Below are positions 20,153 to 29,101 of a stretch of 64,000 nucleotides of DNA, one piece after another. Below the pieces are notes generated by a model. It did not search any database. It was not told the DNA's origin and saw nothing but the letters and a program-made list of their open reading frames with translations. A program made the position numbers and the translations under genes. The DNA is from Actinomycetospora sp. TBRC 11914. Its GTDB lineage: Bacteria > Actinomycetota > Actinomycetes > Mycobacteriales > Pseudonocardiaceae. The stretch spans positions 124,001-188,000 of the forward strand of contig NZ_JABBND010000011.1 in assembly GCF_012933465.1 (NCBI RefSeq), given 5' to 3'. Positions within the stretch are counted from its first letter, which is position 1; each line of letters opens with the position of its first letter.

Positions 20153-21691
20153 TCAGCCCCGCAGGCGGCGGCGCCAGTCGCGAGCGGCCAGCAGATTGAC
20201 CATCTTCCCCATCAGCCCGCCGACGCGGGCGGTGTACGGGTACCAGAGCAGCTCCGAGCTCGGCTCGACCCGCTCGGTGACGTAGGCCTGGTCGCGGCAG
20301 AACTTGAGGAAGCCCTTCGCCCCGCCGAAGCGCGACCCGACGCCGGACTCCTGCCAGCCCGAGTGCGGCAGCGGGAACTGGAAGACGTTGATCATGCAGT
20401 TGTTGACGTTCACCGCGCCCACGCGGAGCCGGTCGGCCAGCGCGTCCGCGCGGTCTGCGTCCTTGGTCCAGATGCTCGCGGAGAGCCCGTAGACCGTGTC
20501 GTTCGCGAGACGGACCGCCTCGTCCGCGTCCGCCACCCTGATGATCGGGAGCACCGGGCCGAAGGTCTCCTCCTGCACACATGCCATGGACTGGTCCACG
20601 TCGACGAGCACCGTCGGCTCGTACAGGAAGCCCTCCCCCGCCGCCCGGCCCCCGGTGGTCGCCCGCGCGCCGCCGGCCAGGGCCTCGTCGACGTGCCGCG
20701 AGACCAGGTCCAGCTGGCTCTGCGTGGCGAGGGCGCCGATGTCGGTGCGGAACGATCCGGGCTCGTCCATGCCCTGCCGCATGGCGGCGACCTTCTCGGT
20801 CACGACCTCCACGAAGCGGTCGTACACGGGCGCCTCGACGTAGACCCGCTCGATGGCGGTGCACGACTGGCCGGCGTTGAACAGGCCACCCCACACCGCG
20901 CCGTTCGCCGCCCGCTCCAGGTCCGCGTCGGCGAGCACGATCATCGGGTCCTTGCCGCCGAGCTCGAGGCTGCACGGGATGAGCCGCTCGCCCGCGCGGG
21001 CCCCGATCCGCCGTCCTGTCGCCGTGGAGCCCGTGAACTGCACCATGTCCACGACGTCGACCACCGCCGCTCCCGCCGCCCCGCCCCCGGTGGCGACGTC
21101 GAGCACCGGCGGCGCCCCGATCTCGGACCACCCCTTGACCGCCTCCACCCAGGCGAGCGGAGTGACCTCCGAGGGCTTCGAGAGCACGGCGCAGCCCGCC
21201 ACGAGGGCGAACGGGGTGTCGAACATCGGCATCGCGAGCGGGTAGTTCCACGGCGAGATCACGCCGACGAGCGGATACGGGTGGTGCCGGACCCGCAGCT
21301 TCTTGGCGACGTTCGGCAGACCGACCGCGCGCGGGTGGTCGTCGCCGAGCGCCGCCGGCCCGTTCGCCGCCGCGTACCTCAGGGTCTGGGTGACGGCCAG
21401 GGGCTCGATCGAGGCGTCGCCCCAGGACTTCCCACCCTCGAGCTGGACGATCTCCTGGAGGTGCCGCTTGTTGTCCAGTACCCAGTCGTTCCAGCGGAGG
21501 AGCCACTCCGCGCGCTTCCGGGGACCGAGCGCCTGCCACTCGGGCTGGGCGGCCCGCAGCCGGGACGCCATGGCGGCGACCTCGGCCTCACCCATGTCCG
21601 GGACCGATCCCACCGTCCGGCCGTCGGCCGGACAACGGATCTCGATCTCGGCGGACCGTCCGGTCGTGGGCGTGTCGGACGACGTGGTCAT
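20153..21691 (-). CDS. Aldehyde dehydrogenase family protein
   Basis: The 512-residue protein is a complete NAD(P)-dependent aldehyde dehydrogenase: ISPWNYPLAMP (cofactor and oxyanion Asn), FTGSTATGRRIG, the general base Glu in LELGGKDP, the catalytic Cys in NAGQSCTAIERV, and EETFGPVLPIIRV. The C-terminal extension WYPYTARVGGLMGKMVNLLAARDWRRRLRG is that of succinate-semialdehyde/broad-range types in actinobacteria. It is third in a leftward set (hydrolase, SDR, aldehyde dehydrogenase), fitting alcohol to aldehyde to acid oxidation. Confidence 0.92.
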   Translation of the reverse strand: MTTSSDTPTTGRSAEIEIRCPADGRTVGSVPDMGEAEVAAMASRLRAAQPEWQALGPRKRAEWLLRWNDWVLDNKRHLQEIVQLEGGKSWGDASIEPLAVTQTLRYAAANGPAALGDDHPRAVGLPNVAKKLRVRHHPYPLVGVISPWNYPLAMPMFDTPFALVAGCAVLSKPSEVTPLAWVEAVKGWSEIGAPPVLDVATGGGAAGAAVVDVVDMVQFTGSTATGRRIGARAGERLIPCSLELGGKDPMIVLADADLERAANGAVWGGLFNAGQSCTAIERVYVEAPVYDRFVEVVTEKVAAMRQGMDEPGSFRTDIGALATQSQLDLVSRHVDEALAGGARATTGGRAAGEGFLYEPTVLVDVDQSMACVQEETFGPVLPIIRVADADEAVRLANDTVYGLSASIWTKDADRADALADRLRVGAVNVNNCMINVFQFPLPHSGWQESGVGSRFGGAKGFLKFCRDQAYVTERVEPSSELLWYPYTARVGGLMGKMVNLLAARDWRRRLRG

Positions 21692-21725
21692 GGCGGCTCG
21701 GCCTCCCGGTGCTCGCGCTCGGTGC

Positions 21726-22556
21726 TCAGCGGTAGTTGGTGAACCCGCCGTCGAAGATGATCCGCTGCCCGGTGATGTACCGGCCCGACTCACCCACGAG
21801 GTGCATCACCTGGTCGGTGACGTACGACGGGTCGAGCAGTCCGTTCGGCACCGGCAGCGGGTTCTGCAGGTTCTCGGCCATGTCCGGGTGCTCGGTGACG
21901 TAGCGGCCGAACGCCTCGTTCGCGATCATCGGCGAGTTGACGCCCGTCGGATGGAGGGTGTTCACCCGGATGTTCTGCGGCGCCAGCGTGTTCGCCAGCG
22001 TCCGCATGACGCCGACCACCCCGTGCTTGGCCGCCGAGTAGCCGGTGACCCCGGGGTTGCCCTCGGAGATGCCCCCGACGACACCGTTCGTGGAACTGGT
22101 GATGAGGATGACGCCGCCCTCACCGTGGGCCTGGAGGTGCGGGATGGCGGGGAAGATCGTGTTGGCGGTGCCGATGAGCATGACCTCGACCGCGGTCGCG
22201 AAGGCGCTCTGGCGGTTCCGCTGCTCGCCGGTGATCGGCATGATGCCCGCGTTGGCGAGGACGATGTCGAGGCGGCCGAACTCGGCCACCCCGTCGTCGA
22301 GGACCTTCTTCACCGCGGCCGCGTCCCGGACGTCGGCCTTGACCGCGTGGATCCGCTGGCCGGTCTTCTCGACCTGGCGCACCGTCTCATCGAGGTCCTC
22401 CTGGGTCGCCAGCGGGTACTCGACGTCCGGGTCGTTCTCACAGACGTCGAAGCCGATGATGTCGGCGCCCTCCTCGGCCAGCCGCACCGCGTGCGAACGA
22501 CCCTGCCCCCGGGCCACACCCGAGATGAAGGCAACCTTCCCGTCCACTGCACCCAT
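21726..22556 (-). CDS. Mycofactocin-type SDR oxidoreductase
   Basis: A 276-residue SDR with the distinctive N-terminal signature VAFISGVARGQGRSHAVRLA followed by EEGADIIGFD, known from the carveol-dehydrogenase-like subfamily that keeps its nicotinamide bound and hands electrons to mycofactocin. Catalytic residues are the Ser of TSSTNG and YSAAK. It also has the family insertion after the first Rossmann strand (CENDPDVEYPLATQEDLDETVRQVE). No mycofactocin biosynthesis genes lie in this window. It probably oxidises an alcohol for the aldehyde dehydrogenase 34 bp downstream. Confidence 0.9.
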   Translation of the reverse strand: MGAVDGKVAFISGVARGQGRSHAVRLAEEGADIIGFDVCENDPDVEYPLATQEDLDETVRQVEKTGQRIHAVKADVRDAAAVKKVLDDGVAEFGRLDIVLANAGIMPITGEQRNRQSAFATAVEVMLIGTANTIFPAIPHLQAHGEGGVILITSSTNGVVGGISEGNPGVTGYSAAKHGVVGVMRTLANTLAPQNIRVNTLHPTGVNSPMIANEAFGRYVTEHPDMAENLQNPLPVPNGLLDPSYVTDQVMHLVGESGRYITGQRIIFDGGFTNYR

Positions 22557-22655
22557 GGGTCCCGTCCTCGTGGAATCGACGTGTGGTTCTCCCGCACGCA
22601 CACCCGCGCCGCCCTGCACCGGCCGGCGTCTCCGCGCGCGAGGATGTGACGCAGA

Positions 22656-23486
22656 CTATTCTGGAACGGCCCGTTCCACAATAGGGGGGTGGTCGGCGAG
22701 GAACGCCGTGAGCGCCGCGTCGAACTCCGCGGGCGCCTCGAGCATCGGGAAGTGACCGCAGCCGTCCAGCTCGACGAGCCGGGCGCTCGCGAGCCGCCCG
22801 GCGAGCCATCGCGCGCCCTTGAGGGACATGACGGGGTCGGCGGTCCCGGCGATCTGCAGGACGGGGATCCCGACTCCCGCGATCGAGGCGAGCTGATCAG
22901 TCGTCAGCAGGGTGCGGTAGCAACCGACCGCCGCCCACGACGGCATCCGTAGGGACACCCCGAAGAGCCAGTCGACCGTGGCCGTCCCCGGCTCACGGCC
23001 GAAACAGGCCAGACCGCGCCGCCGCGCGCCGGCCCGGTCGGCCTCCTCGTCGGCGATCACCGCGTCGAGCGTGGGCTCGGGCGGGGGGCCGAACGGGAAG
23101 TCGTCGCTGCGTGATGCCCGGACGCCGTTCGACGAGACCAGCACGAGCGCGTGGACCAGGTCCGGGCGACGCGCGGCGAGCCCGAACGCCACGAGGCCCC
23201 CCAGCGAGTGGCCGACGACGGTCGCGGCGCCCACCACGAGATGGTCGAGGACGGCGGCGAGGTCGTCGACCAGGCCGTCGAGCTCGTATCCCTCCAGCGG
23301 TGCGTCCGAGTCGCCGTGACCCCGCTGGACGACGCACACGGTGCGGTGCCCTCCGGAGAGCGCTCGCACCTGGCGGTCCCAGAGCGACTGGTCGAGCCCG
23401 AAACCGGACACGAACACCACCGGCGGCCCGCTCCCGAGATCCTGGACGGCGAGAGCCACGTCCTCGCCGACCTGCACCCTGCGCAC
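22656..23486 (-). CDS. Alpha/beta-hydrolase
   Basis: A 276-residue alpha/beta-hydrolase with the nucleophile in VVGHSLGGLVAFG, the acid in IAGTADPVM and the His in GCGHFPMLEAP. Family members include esterases, lactonases and C-C hydrolases; the context fits hydrolysis of an ester or lactone. GTG 23486 was chosen because GGGAGGGG lies eight bases upstream; GTGs at 23495 and 23477 are alternatives. The last codons run through a perfect 17-bp palindrome (22662-22678). Confidence 0.82.
   Translation of the reverse strand: MRRVQVGEDVALAVQDLGSGPPVVFVSGFGLDQSLWDRQVRALSGGHRTVCVVQRGHGDSDAPLEGYELDGLVDDLAAVLDHLVVGAATVVGHSLGGLVAFGLAARRPDLVHALVLVSSNGVRASRSDDFPFGPPPEPTLDAVIADEEADRAGARRRGLACFGREPGTATVDWLFGVSLRMPSWAAVGCYRTLLTTDQLASIAGVGIPVLQIAGTADPVMSLKGARWLAGRLASARLVELDGCGHFPMLEAPAEFDAALTAFLADHPPIVERAVPE
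22662..22678. promoter_or_regulatory. Palindrome TGGAACGG-C-CCGTTCCA
   Basis: A perfect dyad with 8-bp arms overlapping the 3' end of the hydrolase gene and lying about 106 bp upstream of the mycofactocin-type SDR. It resembles the class 2 element but with three bases between AACG and CGTT, so it may be an operator for an internal SDR/aldehyde dehydrogenase promoter, possibly of a different TetR protein. Confidence 0.45.
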
Positions 23487-23518
23487 GCTCCGCACCCCTC
23501 CCGGGCCTGACGATGGCT

Positions 23519-23543
23519 TTTTGAACCAGGCTGTCGCAATATA
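23519..23543. promoter_or_regulatory. 25-bp element, class 1, site C
   Basis: TTTTGAACC, four bases, TGTCGCAATATA, one mismatch from the core. It lies between the divergent hydrolase (start 23486) and ferredoxin-reductase-like gene (start 23608). Confidence 0.65.
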
Positions 23544-23607
23544 TGGTGATCGGCGATCGCGGGCAACGAGTCCAGGTCTCGCCACGACCAACTCGCGGAG
23601 GTTCGAC

Positions 23608-24792
23608 ATGGCAGCAGCGACGCGCATCGTGGTGGTCGGGGCCGGACTGGCCGGGCTGCGGACGGTCGAGGCGGTACTCGACCGGGACGAGGGGCACGAC
23701 GTCACGCTGATCGGCGACGAGCCGCACGCGCCCTACAACCGCCCTCCCGTGTCCAAGCAGCTCCTCACCGGCGCGATGGAACCGGACGAGTGCGCCTTCC
23801 CCGCCGCGGCCCTCGACTCCGTCAGGACCCTCTTCGGGCGCGCGGCGACCGGCCTCGACCGGGGCGGACGCCAGGTCGGCCTCGATGACGGCACCTCCGT
23901 CGGGTACGACCGGCTCGTCGTCGCGACCGGGCGCCGGGCGAGGACGTGGCCGGACCCGCCGGCGCTCTCCGGCTTCCACCTGCTGCGCACCCTCGACGAC
24001 GCCGTCGGGCTGCGGGCGCACCTGGCGCGCCGGCCGCGGGTGGTCGTCGTCGGTGCCGGGTTCATCGGGTGCGAAGCGGCCGCCGCCCTCCGGTCAGGAG
24101 GGCTCGAGGTCGACCTCGTCGAGATGGGCCCGCAGCCGATGCCGGCGCTCGGCGCCGAGATCGGGGCCCGGACGGCGAGGGTCCACGCCGACCACGGCGT
24201 CCGCCTGCACCTGGGCCGGACGGTCGCGGCGTTCGAGGGACACGACGGCGCGGTGAGCTCGGTCCGTCTCGACGACGGCACCACCATCCCGGCGGACGCG
24301 GTACTGCTCTCGCTCGGTTCGATGCCGAACACGGAGTGGCTGTCGTCCTCGGGTCTGACCCTGCACCGCGGCGCGGTCCTCACCGACGTCCACGGCATCA
24401 GCGTGGACGACCCCGCGGTCGCGGCGGCGGGCGACTGTGCCGCCTGGCCGCACCCGGCGCTCGACGACGCCGTCTCCGTCGAGCACTGGAACAATGCCGC
24501 CGAGATGGCCCGGGCCGTCGTCGGGAACCTCCTCGCGGAGGTCGACGAGCGGGCGGCGTTCGCCCCCGTCCCCACGTTCTGGTCCGACCAGTACGACTTG
24601 AAGATCAAGTCGGCCGGGTTCCTCGCCTCCGCGGACCGTATCGAGATCGTCGACGAGGGACCGGGGCCGGCGCTGGTCGCCGAGGCCCGCCGCGGGGACG
24701 AGCTCGTCGGGGTCGTCACGGTCAACCAGAACAAGCGCTTCCTGCAGTACCGCCGCCAGCTCGCCTCGCGACCGGTCGGGGCGAGCGCCTGA
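23608..24792 (+). CDS. Ferredoxin/rubredoxin reductase-like flavoprotein
   Basis: A 394-residue pyridine-nucleotide-disulphide-type flavoprotein: FAD motif IVVVGAGLAGLRTVEAV at the N-terminus, PYNRPPVSKQLL, a second GxGxxG (VVVVGAGFIGCEAAAAL) for NAD(P)H, and VAAAGDCAAWPHP. The C-terminal FWSDQYDLKIKSAG matches the reductase domain of oxygenase ferredoxin reductases. It may reduce the ferredoxin of the P450 at 4154. ATG 23608 follows GGAGG with a six-base gap. Divergent from the hydrolase across a class 1 site. Confidence 0.9.
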   Translation: MAAATRIVVVGAGLAGLRTVEAVLDRDEGHDVTLIGDEPHAPYNRPPVSKQLLTGAMEPDECAFPAAALDSVRTLFGRAATGLDRGGRQVGLDDGTSVGYDRLVVATGRRARTWPDPPALSGFHLLRTLDDAVGLRAHLARRPRVVVVGAGFIGCEAAAALRSGGLEVDLVEMGPQPMPALGAEIGARTARVHADHGVRLHLGRTVAAFEGHDGAVSSVRLDDGTTIPADAVLLSLGSMPNTEWLSSSGLTLHRGAVLTDVHGISVDDPAVAAAGDCAAWPHPALDDAVSVEHWNNAAEMARAVVGNLLAEVDERAAFAPVPTFWSDQYDLKIKSAGFLASADRIEIVDEGPGPALVAEARRGDELVGVVTVNQNKRFLQYRRQLASRPVGASA

Positions 24793-24838
24793 GATGCCCG
24801 CGTAGCGCCTCGAGGTCCACGGTCACGCGGGCGAGCAC

Positions 24839-24848
24839 AACGGTCGTT
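24839..24848. promoter_or_regulatory. AACGGTCGTT, class 2-like site
   Basis: AACG-GT-CGTT, flanked by C and CA, about 130 bp upstream of the TetR gene at 24980. The centre is not symmetric, but both arms match the class 2 element; autoregulation is possible. Confidence 0.45.
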
Positions 24849-24979
24849 CACCACGCGACCCGGCTCGTCCCGGCACGCGGACGAGGCGATCGTGATCACC
24901 GGAAGCGGAAGGTGCAGCCCGAGGTCGCCTACCCTGGACCGAGGTACTTCGAGACGACCACCCGAGAGGAGGAGGTCCC

Positions 24980-25633
24980 GTGGCCGATCCACGGATGAAC
25001 GGCTCGACGGCCCACGCCGTCGATGCGGCCGAGTCACCGCGACCCCGCGGCCGGCCACGGCTCGACATCGACCGTGACGCGGTCGCCGACGCGGTGGCCG
25101 AACTCTTCGCGGAGGGTGGGTACGAGGCGGTGTCGATCGCCGACACCGCCGCGAAGCTGTCGGTGTCACGGTCGACGCTCTACCGCACGGTCCCGACCAA
25201 GGACGACCTCCTCGGCATCCTCTTCGAGCGCGGGACCCGACAGCTCACCGAGGACGCCCAGGCGGTCATCGCCGCCCATCCCGACGCGCCCGGCGACCAG
25301 ATGCGGGAGCTGCTCCGGATCCAGATCCGAGCGGCGGTCTCCATGCGGAACTACCTCCCGGTGTTCTTCGGCGAGGGGAACATCCCGCCCGACGTCTACG
25401 GGCGGTGGCAGGTCTGGGCGCGGGAGTACGAGATCCTCTGGCGCGACGTCGTCGCGCGCGCCATGGAGGCCGGGGCCGTGGAGAAGGACGACCCGGTGGT
25501 CACGGCCCGACTCCTGCTCGGCATGTGCATCTGGGTCTCGCGGTGGTACCGCGCCCGCGGTACGCAGACCGCCGACGACATCGCCGACGCCGCCATCGGG
25601 ATGCTGCGCCTCGGGGTCGTCCCCGACGCCTAG
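24980..25633 (+). CDS. TetR/AcrR-family regulator
   Basis: A 217-residue TetR protein. A basic N-terminal tail (PRPRGRPRLDIDRD) precedes the DNA-binding helix-turn-helix, ending LSVSRSTLYRTVPTKDDLLGILF; the rest is an alpha-helical ligand domain. GTG start with GGAGG upstream. It separates the beta-oxidation region from the membrane-protein region, so it is one candidate for the class 1 or class 2 elements. Its TAG overlaps the TAG of the convergent gene (25630-25633). Confidence 0.88.
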   Translation: MADPRMNGSTAHAVDAAESPRPRGRPRLDIDRDAVADAVAELFAEGGYEAVSIADTAAKLSVSRSTLYRTVPTKDDLLGILFERGTRQLTEDAQAVIAAHPDAPGDQMRELLRIQIRAAVSMRNYLPVFFGEGNIPPDVYGRWQVWAREYEILWRDVVARAMEAGAVEKDDPVVTARLLLGMCIWVSRWYRARGTQTADDIADAAIGMLRLGVVPDA

Positions 25634-26409
25634 CCGGGCGCCGGGCAGTCCGAGGCGACGCGCTCCGCTAGACCGATCGCGCGCAGCGTGGTGACGCTCA
25701 TGGCGACCAGCCACGTGAAGAAGACCCCGACCGGCAGGTAGAAGGCGATCACGCCGTTCCACGAGAAGGGGCCGGAGGTGAAGAGACTGATCATGCCGGC
25801 CGGGGCGAAGAGGAACGCGGACCAGAGACTCAGGAACCCCACCCAACGCGGGTAGACGGGCTCGTCGCTGTCGTCCTGCTGCAGGATCGGGACTGCGATC
25901 GCGATCATCCAGATCGTGAAGGGGACCCAGGGGTAGAGGAAGAGGAACCACCCCAGGTCGTGGTCGGACGAAGTGATCTCCGGCGACACCGTGCCCGCGC
26001 GGAACGCGGCCGCGGCCCAGAACACGGCCGTGAGCACGACGACGACCACCGCGACCGCGATCGAGCTGAGCTGGACGTAGGTCGCCGTCGGTATGCGGTC
26101 GCGCTCGATGCGCCGGCACTGGACCGCGATCGAGACCCCGAACGGCAGGATCATCCCCATGCTGACCTGCAGCAGGAAGCAACCCATGAGGATCATCGGA
26201 CGGTGCTGCTCGTACATGGCCGTGATCTGCACCGGGCTCGTCGAGGGCGAGGGCGGGGGGAGCCATCCGATGAGGCCGACGTAACCGACCGCGAACACGA
26301 CCATCAGGAGCGGCCCGCACCAGGCGCAGAGCCGCTCGACGGTGAGCTGCCGCAGGACGGTCGAGCCGGTCACCGTCCCCCGCCCCAGCCGCGGGGCGGT
26401 GGCGGTCAC
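25630..26409 (-). CDS. Polytopic membrane protein, PPPSP family, member 1
   Basis: A 259-residue protein with about six hydrophobic segments. It shares with the proteins at 28220 and 38249 an opening LCAWCGP-type segment, the motif W/RFxPPPSP after the first helix, a helix followed by VQCRRIERDR, the long W-FLFL loop region, PRWVGFLSLW and GPFSWNGVIAFYLP. I recognise no named family and give no function. The GTG start overlaps the TGA of the 258-residue membrane protein gene upstream, indicating coupling. Recurrence beside norE/norF-like genes suggests a role in the same membrane system. Confidence 0.78.
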   Translation of the reverse strand: MTATAPRLGRGTVTGSTVLRQLTVERLCAWCGPLLMVVFAVGYVGLIGWLPPPSPSTSPVQITAMYEQHRPMILMGCFLLQVSMGMILPFGVSIAVQCRRIERDRIPTATYVQLSSIAVAVVVVVLTAVFWAAAAFRAGTVSPEITSSDHDLGWFLFLYPWVPFTIWMIAIAVPILQQDDSDEPVYPRWVGFLSLWSAFLFAPAGMISLFTSGPFSWNGVIAFYLPVGVFFTWLVAMSVTTLRAIGLAERVASDCPAPG

Positions 26410-27182
26410 GGAGCGCCGCCCGCCGGGGCCATCACACGTCCGGGGTCGGACGTCGACGCGGTGGCGGTCGGAGCGGGGGCGATCCCCCAGACCGACACCC
26501 CGGAGCGCAGTCGGGCCACGAGGATCGTCATCGCCACGCCCGCCACGGTGCAGACGACACCGAGCAGGATCCACTGCACGGAGCGGAAGGCGTCGGTGAG
26601 CCAGACGCTCGTCCCGACGAAGTAGCACGCCGACATCGCCGTGAACCCGGACCACATCACCACGTCCTGGCCGGCCACGGATCGCCGACGCAGCAGCAGC
26701 GACACCGCGCACACCGGGTAGGAGGCGATGGTGAGCCCGAAGCCGAGGAGGTAGAGGTCGTCGTCGAAGATGAACTTGACGTTCTCCCAGATGACGGCGG
26801 ACACGAGCGCGGTGCCGATCATGGCGACGGTGAACGCCCGCCGGCTCCACGTGGGAAGCAACTCGGCCCTGGCGAGGACGATGTCCTGGACCACGAACGC
26901 GATCTCGAAGGCCACCGTCGCGAGGAACGCCACCCAGAAGAGCTCCATGAACCAGCTGTCGTACTGCACGAACCACTTCTCGAAGCGGTACACCAGCGAC
27001 GAGTCGTGCGCGAGCCAGTAGAAGGTGCAGAAGAGCGGGATCGAGTACACGCGCTCACGACGTGCACGCCGGAAGGCCGCGATGAACCACACGTAGTTGG
27101 CGATCATCGCGAGACCGCAGGTGATGAGCAGCGGCCAGCGGTGGGCGTCGATGGTGGCCAGCAACTCCGCGGGGTCGTACAC
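26406..27182 (-). CDS. Seven-helix membrane protein, family shared with 48334
   Basis: A 258-residue protein with about seven hydrophobic helices. It is a homologue of the protein at 48334-49065: both have FYWLAHD/LWFAHD in helix 2, LFWV-L-TV-FE-F--Q in helix 3 and QWI-L near the last helix. The conserved His-Asp and Glu within membrane segments are unusual. GTG 27182 was chosen because GAGGAGG lies six bases upstream and the longer frame runs into the promoter. Function unknown; diverges from the norE-like gene at 27350. Confidence 0.75.
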   Translation of the reverse strand: MYDPAELLATIDAHRWPLLITCGLAMIANYVWFIAAFRRARRERVYSIPLFCTFYWLAHDSSLVYRFEKWFVQYDSWFMELFWVAFLATVAFEIAFVVQDIVLARAELLPTWSRRAFTVAMIGTALVSAVIWENVKFIFDDDLYLLGFGLTIASYPVCAVSLLLRRRSVAGQDVVMWSGFTAMSACYFVGTSVWLTDAFRSVQWILLGVVCTVAGVAMTILVARLRSGVSVWGIAPAPTATASTSDPGRVMAPAGGAP

Positions 27183-27284
27183 GTGGCGCCTCCTCGGCGA
27201 GGCCGGGCGAGAGCTCTGGGACGAAGCGTCCCGAAACTTATCGTCCGGGTCACGCCACCACAAGGCACCGACGCCCTCGCCGTG

Positions 27285-27294
27285 AACGATCGTT
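27285..27294. promoter_or_regulatory. AACGATCGTT, class 2 operator
   Basis: A perfect dyad, preceded by GTG and followed by TGC, in the 167-bp gap between the divergent 258-residue membrane protein gene and the norE-like gene (56 bp before the latter). Confidence 0.65.
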
Positions 27295-27349
27295 TGCTCA
27301 GGAGGCTCGGGGGGTGGTACAAGAAACCCACCGGCGATGAGGAGCTCCC

Positions 27350-27940
27350 GTGACCGCAGCCCCCGAACGCGCGAGGCCGACGGAGCCGGTGTCCCGGTTC
27401 CCGGGCGAGGCCGGGCTGTGGGTCTTCGTGCTGGGCGACATGTGTGCGTTCACGGTCTTCTTCACGACCTTCCTGGTCGAGCGTCGCGACCGGCACGCAG
27501 CGTTCTCCGCGGCGCACACCGCGCTGGACCCCGGTCTCGGGCTCGCGAACACTCTCCTGCTCCTGACCGGCTCGCTGTTCGTGGCGGCCGGTCTCGGCGC
27601 CCACCGACGGGGAGGCTCCGGTGCCCCGTCGGCCTTCGGGCTGGCGGCTCTGTGCGGGGCGGCCTTCGTCGTCGACAAGGTCGTCGAGTACACCGACCTG
27701 ATCACGAGCGGCCACACGCCCTACTCGGAGACGTTCTTCGCGACCTTCTTCGTGTTCACCGGCATCCACCTCCTGCACGTGCTCATCGCGCTGGTGGTGC
27801 TGGCGGTGATGGCCCGCGCGGCCGGGCGGACCCCGGCGCGGCCGACCGACGCCCGGATGATCGCCAGCGGGGCCGTGTACTGGCACATGGTCGATCTGCT
27901 CTGGCTCGTGCTGTTCTGCCTCTACTACCTGATGGGATGA
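27350..27940 (+). CDS. NorE/cytochrome c oxidase subunit III-like protein, copy 1
   Basis: A 196-residue heme-copper oxidase subunit III-type protein with about five helices, the length of NorE rather than of full CoxC. Landmarks are FPGEAGLWVFVLGDMCAF, the helix with DKVVEYTDL, FFVFTGIHLLHV and the ending YWHMVDLLWLVLFCLYYLMG. In Paracoccus-type nor operons NorE accompanies nitric oxide reductase, but no catalytic subunit lies here. GTG start; its TGA overlaps the ATG of the norF-like gene. Confidence 0.88.
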   Translation: MTAAPERARPTEPVSRFPGEAGLWVFVLGDMCAFTVFFTTFLVERRDRHAAFSAAHTALDPGLGLANTLLLLTGSLFVAAGLGAHRRGGSGAPSAFGLAALCGAAFVVDKVVEYTDLITSGHTPYSETFFATFFVFTGIHLLHVLIALVVLAVMARAAGRTPARPTDARMIASGAVYWHMVDLLWLVLFCLYYLMG

Positions 27941-28212
27941 CGCCGGTGCACATCCGTGTCCCGCGGGACGTCCTCGCGGTCTGGGCGATCCTCGTCGTCA
28001 TCACCCTCGTGGCCTTCGGGATCGGGGGCGAGGCGGTGACCGGGCGGGGCCTCGCGTCCGTCGTCCTCGCGCTCACCTTCGCCAAGGTCGGGCTCGTCGG
28101 CGCCTCCTTCATGGAGGTCCACCGGTCCGCGGCGATCCTGCGCGGTCTCTTCCTCGGCTGGCTCGTGGTGACCGCCGGGCTGCTGATCGTGCTGGTCCAC
28201 CTCGGTTTCTAG
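27937..28212 (+). CDS. NorF/cytochrome oxidase subunit IV-like protein, copy 1
   Basis: A 91-residue three-helix protein with the subunit IV/NorF pattern: a first helix VWAILVVITLVAFGIGG, a second with ALTFAKVGLVGASFMEVHRS, and a third WLVVTAGLLIVLVHLGF. ATG 27937 overlaps the preceding TGA (ATGA), so it is coupled to the norE-like gene. Homologues occur at 35864 and 37347, each next to a norE-like gene. Ends 7 bp from the convergent PPPSP gene. Confidence 0.85.
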   Translation: MTPVHIRVPRDVLAVWAILVVITLVAFGIGGEAVTGRGLASVVLALTFAKVGLVGASFMEVHRSAAILRGLFLGWLVVTAGLLIVLVHLGF

Positions 28213-28219
28213 GCGGGAC

Positions 28220-28975
28220 TCACGCCATCGCACCGAACGCGGACGACGCATCCTCCCCCGCCCCGACCTCGACGTCCGCGTCCGCGTCCGCGTCCGCGTC
28301 CGGGACAGCGACAGCCCTCAGCAGGGCCCAGGTCACGAGACACATCCAGACCGTGAACGCCACCGCCGGGATCCACAGTCCGATGGCGCCGTTCCAGGTC
28401 ACCGGTCCCGCCTTGAACAGTGGGATCACGGTGCCGGGCAGGAACACGAGTTGCGCCCACAGGTTGAACCACCCGAACCAGCGCGGGAACAGCCTCTCCG
28501 AGCGGTCGCCGAGGACCACCAGGCTCAACGCCAGCCCCTGCACCGTCACGATCGGTACCGGGCTGAGGAACATGAACCAGCCCATGTCGTTGAACCGCTG
28601 GGTGAAGACGACGTCCTCGAGCGGGCGGTACGCGGCCGTCTGCCAGAAGATCGCCGCGAGCACGAACAGGAGCACGAACAGGGTGCCCAGACCGAACTGC
28701 ACGTAGGTCAACGGCGACTGCCGTCCCTCGATCCGCTTCATCTGCACGGCGATGACGGCGACCCAGGGTAGGTAGAGCACCCCGCCGATGAGCAGCAGCA
28801 CCATGCCCCAACGAATTCCGACAGCGTTGCCGGCGAAGAACGTCGCGATCTCCGGCGCGCTCTCCTGAGGTGACGGCGGCGGGATGAACCGGGCGAAGAA
28901 CAGCAGCCCGATGATCCAGAGGAACGCGCACACCGGGCCCGACCAGGCGCAGGCGCGGAGGTAGGAACGCTTCAT
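28220..28975 (-). CDS. Polytopic membrane protein, PPPSP family, member 2
   Basis: A 251-residue protein with about six membrane helices, homologous to members at 25630 and 38249: ARFIPPPSP, VQMKRIEGRQSPL, IFWQTAAYR, DMGWFMFLS, RLFPRWFGWFNLW, FKAGPVTWNGAIGLWIP. It is closest to the 38249 protein, sharing RRIEG, FWQTA-YR and the phenylalanine/tryptophan pattern. The C-terminal tail is acidic, with a short Asp-Ala run encoded by four TCCGCG units. Function unknown. A class 2 site lies 130 bp upstream of its start. Confidence 0.8.
   Translation of the reverse strand: MKRSYLRACAWSGPVCAFLWIIGLLFFARFIPPPSPQESAPEIATFFAGNAVGIRWGMVLLLIGGVLYLPWVAVIAVQMKRIEGRQSPLTYVQFGLGTLFVLLFVLAAIFWQTAAYRPLEDVVFTQRFNDMGWFMFLSPVPIVTVQGLALSLVVLGDRSERLFPRWFGWFNLWAQLVFLPGTVIPLFKAGPVTWNGAIGLWIPAVAFTVWMCLVTWALLRAVAVPDADADADADVEVGAGEDASSAFGAMA
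28275..28298. repeat. Four tandem TCCGCG hexamers inside CDS
   Basis: Encodes the Asp-Ala repeat of the acidic tail of the PPPSP member 2. In-frame and short, so likely to vary in length between strains. Confidence 0.8.
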
Positions 28976-29101
28976 CGTCGTTGACCCTCCTGAGCGGAGC
29001 TCGTCGGTCGCCGTCGCCGGCCTCGCGGCGCTATATCGGGTTCCCCGACGCCGGGCGGGGGCGGACTCGCCGTGGACGGACCCGTCACGGGTGTCGATCG
29101 A

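Noticed and set aside
28979-29100. TATATCGGG near 29031 as another class 1 element
   Set aside because: It lacks the GTCTCAA half and the TTNTGA half.
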